From positions 1-64,000 of the forward strand of contig JAKSNK010000005.1 of the NCBI GenBank assembly GCA_024399835.1: a DNA stretch of 64,000 bases. Direction: 5' to 3'. The position numbers were made by a program, and so were the translations under genes. Below are positions 1 through 7,601 of the stretch, in pieces. This stretch comes from Paludibacteraceae bacterium. Its GTDB lineage: Bacteria > Bacteroidota > Bacteroidia > Bacteroidales > Paludibacteraceae. How positions within the stretch are numbered: position 1 is the first letter of the stretch; each line of letters starts with the position of its first letter. Under the pieces are notes generated by a model that was not told the DNA's origin, made no database searches, and was given only the letters and a program-made list of their open reading frames with translations.

Positions 1-20
1 GAATCGGTGAATCGTGGAAA

Positions 21-55
21 AACTACCAAAAAGGGTCTGTCCCTAATTGGTAGTT
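21..55. repeat. 35-base hairpin repeat, copy 1
   Basis: The outer arms AACTACCAA and TTGGTAGTT are perfect complements, and an inner AGGG/CCCT pair could extend the stem. An identical copy lies exactly 180 bases downstream (201-235). It could act as a terminator-like hairpin or be a mobile short repeat. Confidence 0.85.
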
Positions 56-120
56 CGGCGAATCGGTGAATCGGTGAATCGGTGAACTATAGTAGCCCGA
101 AGGGCATATCGTATGTAACT

Positions 121-175
121 GATAATCAATGTCGCTATCGAACGGTTAACGAACGGTCAAGCAACGGTCAGTATA
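121..175. repeat. Dispersed repeat with GAACGGT motifs, copy 1
   Basis: Starts GATAATCAAT and contains repeated (G/C)AACGGT words. It matches 14579-14633, downstream of tdk, at all but about four positions. Both copies continue into further short repeats of the GAGCGAAcGGTGG type. Non-coding in both places. Confidence 0.8.
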
Positions 176-200
176 GGATGAGCGAACGGTGGCGCTCAAA

Positions 201-235
201 AACTACCAAAAAGGGTCTGTCCCTAATTGGTAGTT
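201..235. repeat. 35-base hairpin repeat, copy 2
   Basis: Identical to 21-55. Here A and T runs on both sides (198-238) lengthen the stem by about three pairs and put a T-run after it, so it could work as a terminator for transcription entering from the left. It sits just upstream of the gene at 269. Confidence 0.8.
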
Positions 236-268
236 TTTCCACCGATTAACCAACAAAATAATAAGACA

Positions 269-631
269 ATGAGAGGAATACAATTTGAATTTAATGCGGA
301 AGACATCGAAAATGCAGGTCGCGGAGCGCTATTTTTGAGCACGCTGCACCTGAACACGGAAGACTGCAAAGAACTGACCAAGGGGTATATAAAATATATC
401 CGCCTTGGAGAAGAACTGCGCGCGTATCAGCCCGGAGGCGCGAAATACACCTTGGCAGATACCAGTTGGATAAGTTACCGTAACCAACTGCTACTGAAAC
501 GCAGTACAATCAAAGACAACATAGTGCTGTTTATGGTCAAAAAATACTTTGACGACTATTTGTATGTGTCAGTCCTTGACTTTCTATTTGGCAAGGGCAA
601 TTGGCAATCTCCCGACAGAGATGTACTATAA
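269..631 (+). CDS. Hypothetical protein, 120 residues
   Basis: I do not recognise this family. The ATG at 269 is chosen because an upstream in-frame ATG at 227 lies inside the hairpin repeat. The product is soluble-looking, with no signal peptide or membrane segment, and mixes charged and aromatic residues. It overlaps the following HTH gene by 11 bases (621-631), so the two are probably translated together. The gene pair is bracketed on both sides by the GAATCGGTG repeat family, which could mean a small mobile or recombining cassette, but I see no integrase. Function unknown. Confidence 0.6.
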   Translation: MRGIQFEFNAEDIENAGRGALFLSTLHLNTEDCKELTKGYIKYIRLGEELRAYQPGGAKYTLADTSWISYRNQLLLKRSTIKDNIVLFMVKKYFDDYLYVSVLDFLFGKGNWQSPDRDVL

Positions 632-1484
632 GATGGACAAGGACATATTAGACCGTGTTGGCTTGGTAGGAGCAGAGGCGATGGTGTATAGCGCGCTGCT
701 GTATCTGTGCAAGAACCAACCATGGACAGGCAGCGCACAAGAACTGGCTGCCTTTAGCCGTTGTGGGAGTGATACTACAGCCCTTCGTATGCTGCACACT
801 CTCGACAATAAAGGACTAATCTATGCCACTTTTATCAAAGGCGGAATCACGCAAGTAGCATTAAGACCTATTCAAAATGAATTGCAACCTATTCAAAATG
901 AATTGCAACCTATTCAAATTGCAGAGGTTTCAAAAGAAAAAAGAACCAAAAAAGAAAATTATATAAATAATAACGAAGTGAGTGTGAGTAATGCGCACGC
1001 GCACGAGAAGGATTATTTATTATTAAATTTTGACGACATGGAAAAACTATTCCCCGACAAGATTCCAGCGAGCACGGGATATTATAAAATCATCGTTGGC
1101 GAGAAGGGTTATTTGCACCCGAAGAAGTATGTAAACGAGATGTACGAATACTATAATGCGCACGGTTGGGCAAGCGACAACAAATTGGGACTGATGCGCA
1201 CATGGATGACACGCGAGAGCAGGATGCGCGGAGGCAGGCAACCGCAATTGAGCGAGGACGAGCAGATATACATGCGCACGCTGCTGGATGTAATGGATCA
1301 GCGCGTAGTGTGTCGTTTTTGCGACCTGTTGGAGCGTTTTGAGCTGACGGAGGAAAAAGCGGCATTCACTTTTCCCGAAGACAAGGCAAAAGCGGTGGCG
1401 GAATGGATGACCGCCTGCCGATTGGACGAGAAAATGAAAGCGTACGGGAGGCAGATGGTGGTGAGAATGGAGGGGAATCGGTGA
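621..1484 (+). CDS. HTH/winged-helix protein, replication-protein-like
   Basis: 287 residues from the ATG at 621; a second ATG at 633 is also possible. Residues about 10-85 look like a winged-helix domain of the kind found in phage and plasmid replication or DnaD-like proteins. This is followed by a tandem repeat (PIQNELQ, three copies, encoded by a 21-base DNA repeat at about 867-920), a lysine-rich linker, and a C-terminal helical part. Repeated short linkers after such a domain are common in mobile-element HTH proteins of Bacteroidetes. DNA binding is inferred from the fold pattern only. It forms a two-gene cassette with the preceding gene. Confidence 0.55.
   Translation: MYYKMDKDILDRVGLVGAEAMVYSALLYLCKNQPWTGSAQELAAFSRCGSDTTALRMLHTLDNKGLIYATFIKGGITQVALRPIQNELQPIQNELQPIQIAEVSKEKRTKKENYINNNEVSVSNAHAHEKDYLLLNFDDMEKLFPDKIPASTGYYKIIVGEKGYLHPKKYVNEMYEYYNAHGWASDNKLGLMRTWMTRESRMRGGRQPQLSEDEQIYMRTLLDVMDQRVVCRFCDLLERFELTEEKAAFTFPEDKAKAVAEWMTACRLDEKMKAYGRQMVVRMEGNR
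867..923 (+). repeat. 21-base tandem repeat inside the HTH gene
   Basis: The unit CCTATTCAAAATGAATTGCAA is present about two and a half times and keeps the reading frame, giving repeats of PIQNELQ. Copy number could vary between strains and change linker length. Confidence 0.8.
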
Positions 1485-1505
1485 ATTGGTGAATCGGGGA
1501 ATCGA
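1473..1505. repeat. GGTGAATCG-type repeat after the HTH gene
   Basis: A run of GGGGAATCGG/TGAATTGG/TGAATCGGGG that overlaps the last codons of the HTH gene and continues beyond its stop. It belongs to the same family as the repeats at 1-90, 13886-13920, 34230-34300 and inside ribD. Confidence 0.75.
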
Positions 1506-1593
1506 GAAAAACAAGAGCGCGTTTCGCAACGGGCTCTTGCACAAAATAACACTATTTATCAATAACACACTAATTTATCAACAACCTCAGTAT

Positions 1594-1636
1594 CGATATA
1601 CATCAACAATATACATCAACAATATACATCAATAAC
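1594..1636. repeat. 15-base tandem repeat
   Basis: Three copies of an ATATACATCAACAAT unit in an AT-rich spacer, just downstream of the convergent response regulator gene. No function is apparent. Confidence 0.7.
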
Positions 1637-1644
1637 CAAGGTCA

Positions 1645-2319
1645 TCAATAACAAACCAGTTTATATCCTTTGCTATGTACAGCCAAGATTTTCACATTAG
1701 GGTCAGCACTCAGATGCTTGCGCAAATGGTTGATATAGACCGAAAGGGAACGCGAGGAGAAATAATCGTCCTTTTTCCACAACGCTTTCAAAATATGGCT
1801 ACGCTCCACCAGATGTCCGTTCTTACGGCACAACATCAGCAGCAAATCATTCTCCCTGCCACTCAACCGGACCGCCCCTATATACTGGCGTTCGGAGTCA
1901 AAAGTCAAAGTCCCCAAGCGGAAGCGTGTTTCCCTGTTCTCCTCAATCACCTGCATCCGCCGGAGCATGGCGTTGATTTTGCACAGGATGACATCCATCG
2001 AATAGGGTTTGCCCAAATAGTCGTCACACCCTGCAGCATATCCCTCCAGGATATCCTCCTTCTCACCAAAGTCGGAGACCATGATAACCGGCATTTCCTT
2101 TCCGCTCTCGCGCAGTTCGCGAACCAGTGTCAGTCCGTTCTTTTGAGGCAGTTGCACATCCACCAAACACAGGTCGTACGCATTGTGCAATGCTTTGTTC
2201 AACCCCTCTTCGCCGTCGTAAGCACAATCCACGATACACGCATGCGACTGCAAGAACTCGCTAACCACCATGGACAAATTCCGATCGGCTTCACACAATA
2301 AAATATTCCTCGTTTCCAT
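1645..2319 (-). CDS. Response regulator, OmpR family (RprY-like)
   Basis: 224 residues. The receiver domain (about 1-118) has the phospho-acceptor Asp54 (in LVDVQLP), the switch residue Ser82 and the conserved Lys104-Pro105. The winged-helix DNA-binding domain follows (about 130-224). It resembles RprY of Bacteroides. One oddity: the acidic pair that binds magnesium is normally Asp-Asp or Glu-Asp, but here it reads Glu10-Ala11, so one metal ligand seems to be lost, although Asp12 comes directly after. No histidine kinase gene is adjacent, so this is an orphan regulator in the window. Transcribed divergently from ansA. Confidence 0.85.
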   Translation of the reverse strand: METRNILLCEADRNLSMVVSEFLQSHACIVDCAYDGEEGLNKALHNAYDLCLVDVQLPQKNGLTLVRELRESGKEMPVIMVSDFGEKEDILEGYAAGCDDYLGKPYSMDVILCKINAMLRRMQVIEENRETRFRLGTLTFDSERQYIGAVRLSGRENDLLLMLCRKNGHLVERSHILKALWKKDDYFSSRSLSVYINHLRKHLSADPNVKILAVHSKGYKLVCY

Positions 2320-2404
2320 ATTAAACTTTTAGATAGCTTTCACTAATTTAGATTGCTTTCCCGTAAAATCTTACACAAAAACCGTGCCAAAGGATAAAAT
2401 TTTA

Positions 2405-2436
2405 TTTGCATATATCAAAATTTTTTTGTACCTTTG
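2405..2436 (+). promoter_or_regulatory. Promoter for ansA-pepD
   Basis: TTTG at 2405-2408 and TACCTTTG at 2429-2436 with 20 bases between them, the standard Bacteroidetes spacing. Transcription would start near 2443, about 20 bases before the ansA ATG. Confidence 0.8.
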
Positions 2437-2463
2437 CGCTATAAAAACGAAACGGTCATTGTT

Positions 2464-3492
2464 ATGCAGTTATTACTAATCTTCACGGGTGGGACGATAT
2501 CGATGATACAAGATCCGAAGACGGGTTCATTGCATCCGGCATCGCTGGAGAACTTCCGCGCATGCGTGCCGGAGTTGGCTTCGTCGTCGGTACATATAGA
2601 CACACTGCCGTTTAATCCGCTGATAGATTCGTCGGATGTCAATCCTTCGCATTGGATAAAAATGGCTCAGACCGTAGCGGAACATTACGACCAATACGAT
2701 GCCTTTGTCGTTCTGCACGGCACGGACACGATGGCTTATTCGGCTTCCGCCCTGAGTTTTATGTTGGAGAACCTGCACAAGCCCGTCATTTTCACAGGCA
2801 GCCAACTGCCGATAGGCGTGTTGCGTTCGGATGCCCGCGAGAATGTGCTGACCGCCATCGAGATAGCCACCGCACTCAATCAGCAGGGGGAACCGATGGT
2901 TCCCGAAGTGGCGATTTATTTCGAGGGTCGCCTGTTCCGCGCCAACCGCACGACCAAGAAGAACGCGGAGCAGTTTGAGGCGTTTGATTCGTACAACTAC
3001 CCTTCTCTCGCCAAAGCAGGCGTACATATCACCTATCGTGAAGACCTGATCCGTTATGCCACCGACGACCGTCCTCTCGTTTTGCACGACAAAATAGACC
3101 GCAACGTGGCTATCCTCAAACTATTCCCGGGCATTACAGCCCCGCTGGTAGATGCTATCCTGCACACGCACGGGCTACGGGGTGTAGTGTTGGAGACTTT
3201 CGGCTCGGGTAACGCCCCTTCGTACGACTGGCTGTACCGCCGTTTGCGCGATGCCGTCGATATGGGTATCATCGTAGTCAACAAGACCCAATGCAATACC
3301 GGCACCGTTCAAATGGGGCAATACGAGGTGAGCCAAAACCTGATGAAAGCCGGAGTAATAAGCGGATACGACATCACGACCGAAGCGTTACTGACCAAAA
3401 TGATGATTCTGCTGGGCGAATATACCGACCAACAGGAAATAATCACAAAAATACAAACTTCCCTTTGCGGAGAATTAACCATCAATCAATAA
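2464..3492 (+). CDS. ansA: L-asparaginase, type I
   Basis: 342 residues, a typical length for cytoplasmic type I asparaginase, which hydrolyses L-asparagine to aspartate and ammonia. The first catalytic motif TGGTI lies at residues 8-12 and the second, HGTDTM, near residue 90. I start at ATG 2464 because the upstream TTG at 2434 overlaps the -7 promoter element and would be upstream of the transcription start. There is no signal peptide. The pepD gene starts six bases after the stop, so the two form an operon for amino-acid salvage. Confidence 0.93.
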   Translation: MQLLLIFTGGTISMIQDPKTGSLHPASLENFRACVPELASSSVHIDTLPFNPLIDSSDVNPSHWIKMAQTVAEHYDQYDAFVVLHGTDTMAYSASALSFMLENLHKPVIFTGSQLPIGVLRSDARENVLTAIEIATALNQQGEPMVPEVAIYFEGRLFRANRTTKKNAEQFEAFDSYNYPSLAKAGVHITYREDLIRYATDDRPLVLHDKIDRNVAILKLFPGITAPLVDAILHTHGLRGVVLETFGSGNAPSYDWLYRRLRDAVDMGIIVVNKTQCNTGTVQMGQYEVSQNLMKAGVISGYDITTEALLTKMMILLGEYTDQQEIITKIQTSLCGELTINQ

Positions 3493-3498
3493 ATCATT

Positions 3499-4944
3499 AT
3501 GAGAAATTTGGAACCCAAAGGCGTGTGGGAAAATTTCTACGCCCTTACACAAATTCCGCGTCCCTCGGGACACAAAGAGCAGATTGCCTCGTTCCTGGTG
3601 AACTACGGTAAATCTCTCGGATTAGAAACCCTTCAAGACGAAATCGGCAATGTGCTGATTCGCAAACCTGCCTCTAAAGGATATGAAGACCACCCGGGAG
3701 TGATTCTGCAGGGGCACATGGACATGGTTCCCCAAAAGAACAACGACACGAAGCACGATTTCACCAAAGATCCAATCCGTGCTTATATCGAAGAGAACCG
3801 CGAATGGGTAACGGCAGACGGCACGACCCTTGGTGCAGACAACGGTATCGGAGTGGCTGCGGCTATGGCGATATTGGCAGACAAGAACGCCGTTCATCCC
3901 CCATTGGAAGCGTTCTTTACGGTAGATGAAGAGACCGGCATGTACGGTGCGCACGCCCTCAAGGGCGGTTGGCTGCAAGGCAAAATCTTGCTCAACCTGG
4001 ACAGCGAAGTGGAAGGCGAACTGTATATCGGTTGCGCCGGGGGCGTAGATGTAACCGCCCGTTTCCCCTTTGAGCCGGTGGATGTAGAAGAGGGCGATAT
4101 CGCTTTGCGCATATCACTGACAGGACTGAAAGGCGGGCACTCCGGCTGCGACATACACCTGCAGCGTGCGAATGCCAACAAACTGCTGTTCCGTTTCCTC
4201 AAAGTCGCCGTAGCCGAATATGAGGCACGGTTGGCTTCCGTACAGGGCGGCAGTCTGCGCAATGCCATTCCCCGCGAGGCAGAAGCCGTCATCACCATTC
4301 CCGCCGAAGGCAAAGAGGAGATGATGCAATTAGTCGATGAATGGGAAGACTTATTCATTCGCGAATACGACGGAGTGGAAGACAATATCCACTTTACCGC
4401 TACCGATATTGCCTGCCCGAAGCAAGAGATGCCGGAAGATGTGCAGGACTTTCTCATTCATGCCGTTACCGCGTGCCCTCACGGCGTGTATCGTATGATT
4501 CCCGAGATGCCGGATGTAGTGGAGACTTCCAACAACCTGAGTGCCATATTGATGAACGGCAACTGCGTGGAAGTGCTGTGTCTGACCCGCTCCAGCGTAG
4601 AGAGCCGCAAGGAAGAACTGAGACAAATCATCCAATCGGCATTCGCCGTTGCCGGTGCAGAGGTCGAGTTCTCCGGTTCATACCCCGGATGGAAACCCAA
4701 TACAAAAAGCCGTATTCTGCAAGTGATGAAAGATATTTATCACAAAGAATTCAATACCGAGGCAAAAGTGATTACCATTCATGCCGGACTGGAATGCGGT
4801 ATCATCGGACGCAACTACCCGGGAATGGACATGATTTCCTTCGGACCGAGTATCGAACACCCTCACAGTCCCGACGAGCGTGTCAATATCGCTACCGTGC
4901 AGAAATTCTACCACTTCCTTACGGCTGCCTTAAAAGAGTTGTAA
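3499..4944 (+). CDS. pepD: Aminoacyl-histidine dipeptidase (M20 family)
   Basis: 481 residues, the usual length for PepD/Xaa-His dipeptidase, a cytosolic zinc enzyme that splits dipeptides. Metal-binding motifs are visible: GHMDMV (about residue 74), the ADNGIG aspartate (about 115), DEETGMYGA (about 145) and a histidine near the C-terminus in IEHPHSPDE. The dimerisation (lid) domain lies in the middle and contains the GGHSGCDIH motif. Co-transcribed with ansA; a strong hairpin terminator follows. Confidence 0.93.
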   Translation: MRNLEPKGVWENFYALTQIPRPSGHKEQIASFLVNYGKSLGLETLQDEIGNVLIRKPASKGYEDHPGVILQGHMDMVPQKNNDTKHDFTKDPIRAYIEENREWVTADGTTLGADNGIGVAAAMAILADKNAVHPPLEAFFTVDEETGMYGAHALKGGWLQGKILLNLDSEVEGELYIGCAGGVDVTARFPFEPVDVEEGDIALRISLTGLKGGHSGCDIHLQRANANKLLFRFLKVAVAEYEARLASVQGGSLRNAIPREAEAVITIPAEGKEEMMQLVDEWEDLFIREYDGVEDNIHFTATDIACPKQEMPEDVQDFLIHAVTACPHGVYRMIPEMPDVVETSNNLSAILMNGNCVEVLCLTRSSVESRKEELRQIIQSAFAVAGAEVEFSGSYPGWKPNTKSRILQVMKDIYHKEFNTEAKVITIHAGLECGIIGRNYPGMDMISFGPSIEHPHSPDERVNIATVQKFYHFLTAALKEL

Positions 4945-4966
4945 ACTAAACTCTTTATACAAAAAG

Positions 4967-4999
4967 AAAGCGGATTTGCATCGGCAAGTCCGCTTTTTT
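4967..4999. terminator. Rho-independent terminator after pepD
   Basis: Stem AAAGCGGA...TCCGCTTT with an inner GC/GC pair, followed by a T-run (4993-4999). It ends the ansA-pepD transcript. On the other strand it lies just downstream of the minus-strand permease gene and could serve both. Confidence 0.85.
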
Positions 5000-5022
5000 G
5001 TCTATTTATCGGAGAAAACCCG

Positions 5023-6135
5023 TCATTTTTGCACCTTAAAATACAGGAACGAGCCAATCGCCAAGAACACGAAATCGGGTAGCCATGCCGCCATAAAAGG
5101 CGACATTGTTCCGCTGACGGAGAAACTTGTGCTGACGGTGGAAAACAAAATATATCCTGCCGACAGTGTAATGCCTATACCCAGGTTCTTGCCCATTCCA
5201 CCTCGGATTTTCTTGCAGGACATCGTGACTCCCAAGAGGGTCATAATGAACGCTCCGATAGGTGAAGCCCAGCGTTTGTGCCATTCGTTCTCAAACGCCT
5301 GCAGGTTGCCCGCTCCCCGTTGGCGCTGCCGCTCCATATAAGCACGCAGTTCGGGATTGGTCATCTGCTGCGCCTGCTCGGCGGTAATAAACAGTTCTTC
5401 CGGTTTCATCGGGATAATCGTATCTAAACGGTAGCCACGGTGCAAACTCTCGTACATGCCGTCAAAATCCCTGCGCGTGTAGTCCTCCAAGTGCCAATTA
5501 TAGGCAGAATCGTAATAAATACGGTCTGCCGTAATGCGCATTTTGAGTACCTTGTCGTCAAAATGCTCCAACGATGCGCGATAACCCGTATTGATGGACT
5601 GGCGGAAAGTTTCTATATACAATACCGTTCCCGGTTCGACCTCCATCTGCACATTCCGCGCGTTTTCATCGGTAAAACTCTCAATATACTTGTCGGTAAA
5701 AGCAAGCAGTTTGCCCGAAGCAGGGGGAATAATATAACCCGCCATGACAAACAGCATGACAAACAGCAAAACAGACGAAAACAAATACGGCCACATAAGG
5801 CGCTTAAAACTCATACCCGTTGCCATCATCGCTATTATCTCGCTATTGCCCGCCAGTTTGCTGGTGAAAAAGATAACCGATATAAATATGAACAGCGGAC
5901 TGAACATATTCATATAATACGGGATAAAGTAAATATAATAGTCCATCAGCACTTCCTTGAACGAAAGCTGGTACTCATAGAAATCGTCCATTTTCTCCGT
6001 CAGGTCAAACACAATACCGATGCTCAAAATCAGTACAATGGAGAAAAAGAAAGTCCCCAAGAACTTGCTGATAATATACCAGTCCAGGGTCTTAATTATT
6101 TTCCAGTCGATATGTCGGTTCTTCCAACTCGTCAT
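5023..6135 (-). CDS. LptF/LptG (YjgP/YjgQ) family permease
   Basis: 370 residues from the ATG at 6135, which overlaps the tgt stop codon (ATGA); a longer frame running back to 6237 is unlikely because it lies within tgt. The protein has membrane helices near residues 20-40, 65-85 and 100-125, a long periplasmic beta-type domain, then three more helices at the C-terminus. This is the layout of the inner-membrane LptF/LptG subunits, which with LptB extract lipopolysaccharide and pass it to LptC/LptA. I cannot tell F from G. Last gene of the topA-panD-tgt run. Confidence 0.88.
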   Translation of the reverse strand: MTSWKNRHIDWKIIKTLDWYIISKFLGTFFFSIVLILSIGIVFDLTEKMDDFYEYQLSFKEVLMDYYIYFIPYYMNMFSPLFIFISVIFFTSKLAGNSEIIAMMATGMSFKRLMWPYLFSSVLLFVMLFVMAGYIIPPASGKLLAFTDKYIESFTDENARNVQMEVEPGTVLYIETFRQSINTGYRASLEHFDDKVLKMRITADRIYYDSAYNWHLEDYTRRDFDGMYESLHRGYRLDTIIPMKPEELFITAEQAQQMTNPELRAYMERQRQRGAGNLQAFENEWHKRWASPIGAFIMTLLGVTMSCKKIRGGMGKNLGIGITLSAGYILFSTVSTSFSVSGTMSPFMAAWLPDFVFLAIGSFLYFKVQK

Positions 6136-7268
6136 AGCCGTGCGGTCAATTGCGGCATTATGCCGTCCTTCCAATGCTTGTAATCTCCTGCAATAATATG
6201 CTGCCGTGCCTCTTTGACCAAATTGAGGTAGAAGCACAGATTATGAATACTGAGTATTTCCAGTCCGAGCATTTCTCCGCTATGAATCAGATGTCTCACA
6301 TACGCTCTGGAATAAGCATGGTCAACATAACTCGTTCCCTCGGGGTCCAATTCCGTGAAGTCGTCCTGCCACTTGACATTGCGCATGTTCATCACGCCCT
6401 GCCGGGTGAAGATTTGCCCGTTGCGTCCGTTGCGCGTGGGCATAACACAGTCGAACATATCCACGCCCCGTTCGATGCCTTCCAGTATATTCCAAGGCGT
6501 TCCCACGCCCATCAGGTAGCGGGGTTTGTTTTGCGGCAAGACGGCGTTGACGACCTCTATCATCTCATACATGGTCTGTTCGGGTTCGCCTACTGCCAGT
6601 CCTCCTATAGCATAGCCGTCGCGGTCCAAGTCGCGCAGGCGCTTGGCGGCATCCTCGCGCAAATCGGGATAGACACACCCCTGCACAATAGGAAACAAAT
6701 GTTGACGGTAGCCGTATAAATCTTCGGTCGAATCAAATTGGCGGATGCACCTGTCCAGCCATCTGTGGGTCCGCTCCATACTGGTTTGCGCGTAATGGCG
6801 GTCGGCTGTGCCGGGACAACATTCGTCAAAAGCCATAACAATATCTGCGCCTATCAGCCGCTCTATATCCATCACCCCTTCAGGGGTGAACATCAGTTTG
6901 CGCCCGTCAATGTGGGACGAGAACTGGACACCCTCTTCGCTCATTTTGCGTATATCCGTCAGGGAAAAGACCTGATAACCGCCCGAATCGGTCAGAATGG
7001 GTCTGTTCCACCCTTCAAACCGGTGCAAACCGCCTGCCGCGTTCAGTATCTGCGTTCCCGGGCGCAAATAGAGGTGGTAAGTATTGCCCAATATGATTTG
7101 CGCCTTTATATCGTCCTCCAAGTCACGCCTGTGTACCCCTTTGACCGTTCCCACCGTTCCCACCGGCATAAAGATGGGAGTCTCTATGTCGCCATGATCG
7201 GTATGCACAACACCCGCTCTGGCTGAGGATTGGACATCCGTGGCTGTCAAGTCAAAAAAGGCGGGCAT
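6132..7268 (-). CDS. tgt: Queuine tRNA-ribosyltransferase
   Basis: 378 residues. Exchanges guanine at the wobble position of GUN-anticodon tRNAs for a queuine precursor. DSGGYQVFSL holds the general acid/base Asp near residue 93, and FDCVMPTRNGRNG (about residue 265) holds the nucleophilic Asp and tRNA contacts. The Cys-X-Cys-X2-Cys zinc cluster of the E. coli enzyme is not seen; the matching segment reads ELDPEGTSYV, though the histidine in SIHNL remains. Its start directly abuts the panD stop and its stop overlaps the next start, so translation is coupled. Confidence 0.94.
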   Translation of the reverse strand: MPAFFDLTATDVQSSARAGVVHTDHGDIETPIFMPVGTVGTVKGVHRRDLEDDIKAQIILGNTYHLYLRPGTQILNAAGGLHRFEGWNRPILTDSGGYQVFSLTDIRKMSEEGVQFSSHIDGRKLMFTPEGVMDIERLIGADIVMAFDECCPGTADRHYAQTSMERTHRWLDRCIRQFDSTEDLYGYRQHLFPIVQGCVYPDLREDAAKRLRDLDRDGYAIGGLAVGEPEQTMYEMIEVVNAVLPQNKPRYLMGVGTPWNILEGIERGVDMFDCVMPTRNGRNGQIFTRQGVMNMRNVKWQDDFTELDPEGTSYVDHAYSRAYVRHLIHSGEMLGLEILSIHNLCFYLNLVKEARQHIIAGDYKHWKDGIMPQLTARL

Positions 7269-7601
7269 TTATCTATCGGGAAAAATGATTTTCGGTTTAA
7301 AAACTTTCTGTTCATCGGGTGTCATCCACGCATAAGCCATAATAATGACCGTGTCACCGACATGCATAAGGTGTGCAGCCGCCCCGTTCATGCAAATGCA
7401 ACCGCTGCCACGCTTTCCGGGTATTGTGTAGGTTTCCAGTCGTGCGCCGTTCGTCACATCGACTACCTGCACGCGCTCTCCCTCCAGTATGCCACTCTTT
7501 TCCATCCACTCTTCGTCTATGGTGATTGACCCTACATAATCCAAGTTGGCTTCGGTCACCCGGACGCGATGAATCTTTGATTTAAGGATATTAACGAGCA
7601 T
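7269..7601 (-). CDS. panD: Aspartate 1-decarboxylase proenzyme
   Basis: 110 residues. Converts aspartate to beta-alanine for pantothenate and CoA synthesis. The self-cleavage site Gly24-Ser25 (YVGSITID) is intact; Ser25 becomes the pyruvoyl cofactor. The conserved [11 protein letters not shown] segment carries the active-site tyrosine. Overlaps the end of topA by 11 bases and touches tgt with no gap. Confidence 0.95.
   Translation of the reverse strand: MLVNILKSKIHRVRVTEANLDYVGSITIDEEWMEKSGILEGERVQVVDVTNGARLETYTIPGKRGSGCICMNGAAAHLMHVGDTVIIMAYAWMTPDEQKVFKPKIIFPDR

Larger units (their letters stand above)
1..268. repeat. Repeat-rich intergenic region at the left edge
   Basis: No gene is seen here. 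It holds runs of a 9-base unit GAATCGGTG (1-15 and about 60-86), two identical 35-base hairpin sequences (21-55 and 201-235), and a block (121-175) that recurs at 14579-14633. The last part (ACCGATTAACCAACAA, 241-256) also recurs just upstream of the thymidine kinase gene. The region is probably a nest of short non-coding repeats; what they do is unknown. Confidence 0.8.

Noticed and set aside
1..90. CRISPR array at the left edge
   Set aside because: The 9-base units are contiguous, with no unique spacers of constant length and no cas genes.
2434..2463. Upstream TTG start for ansA
   Set aside because: It overlaps the -7 promoter element and lies before the predicted transcription start.
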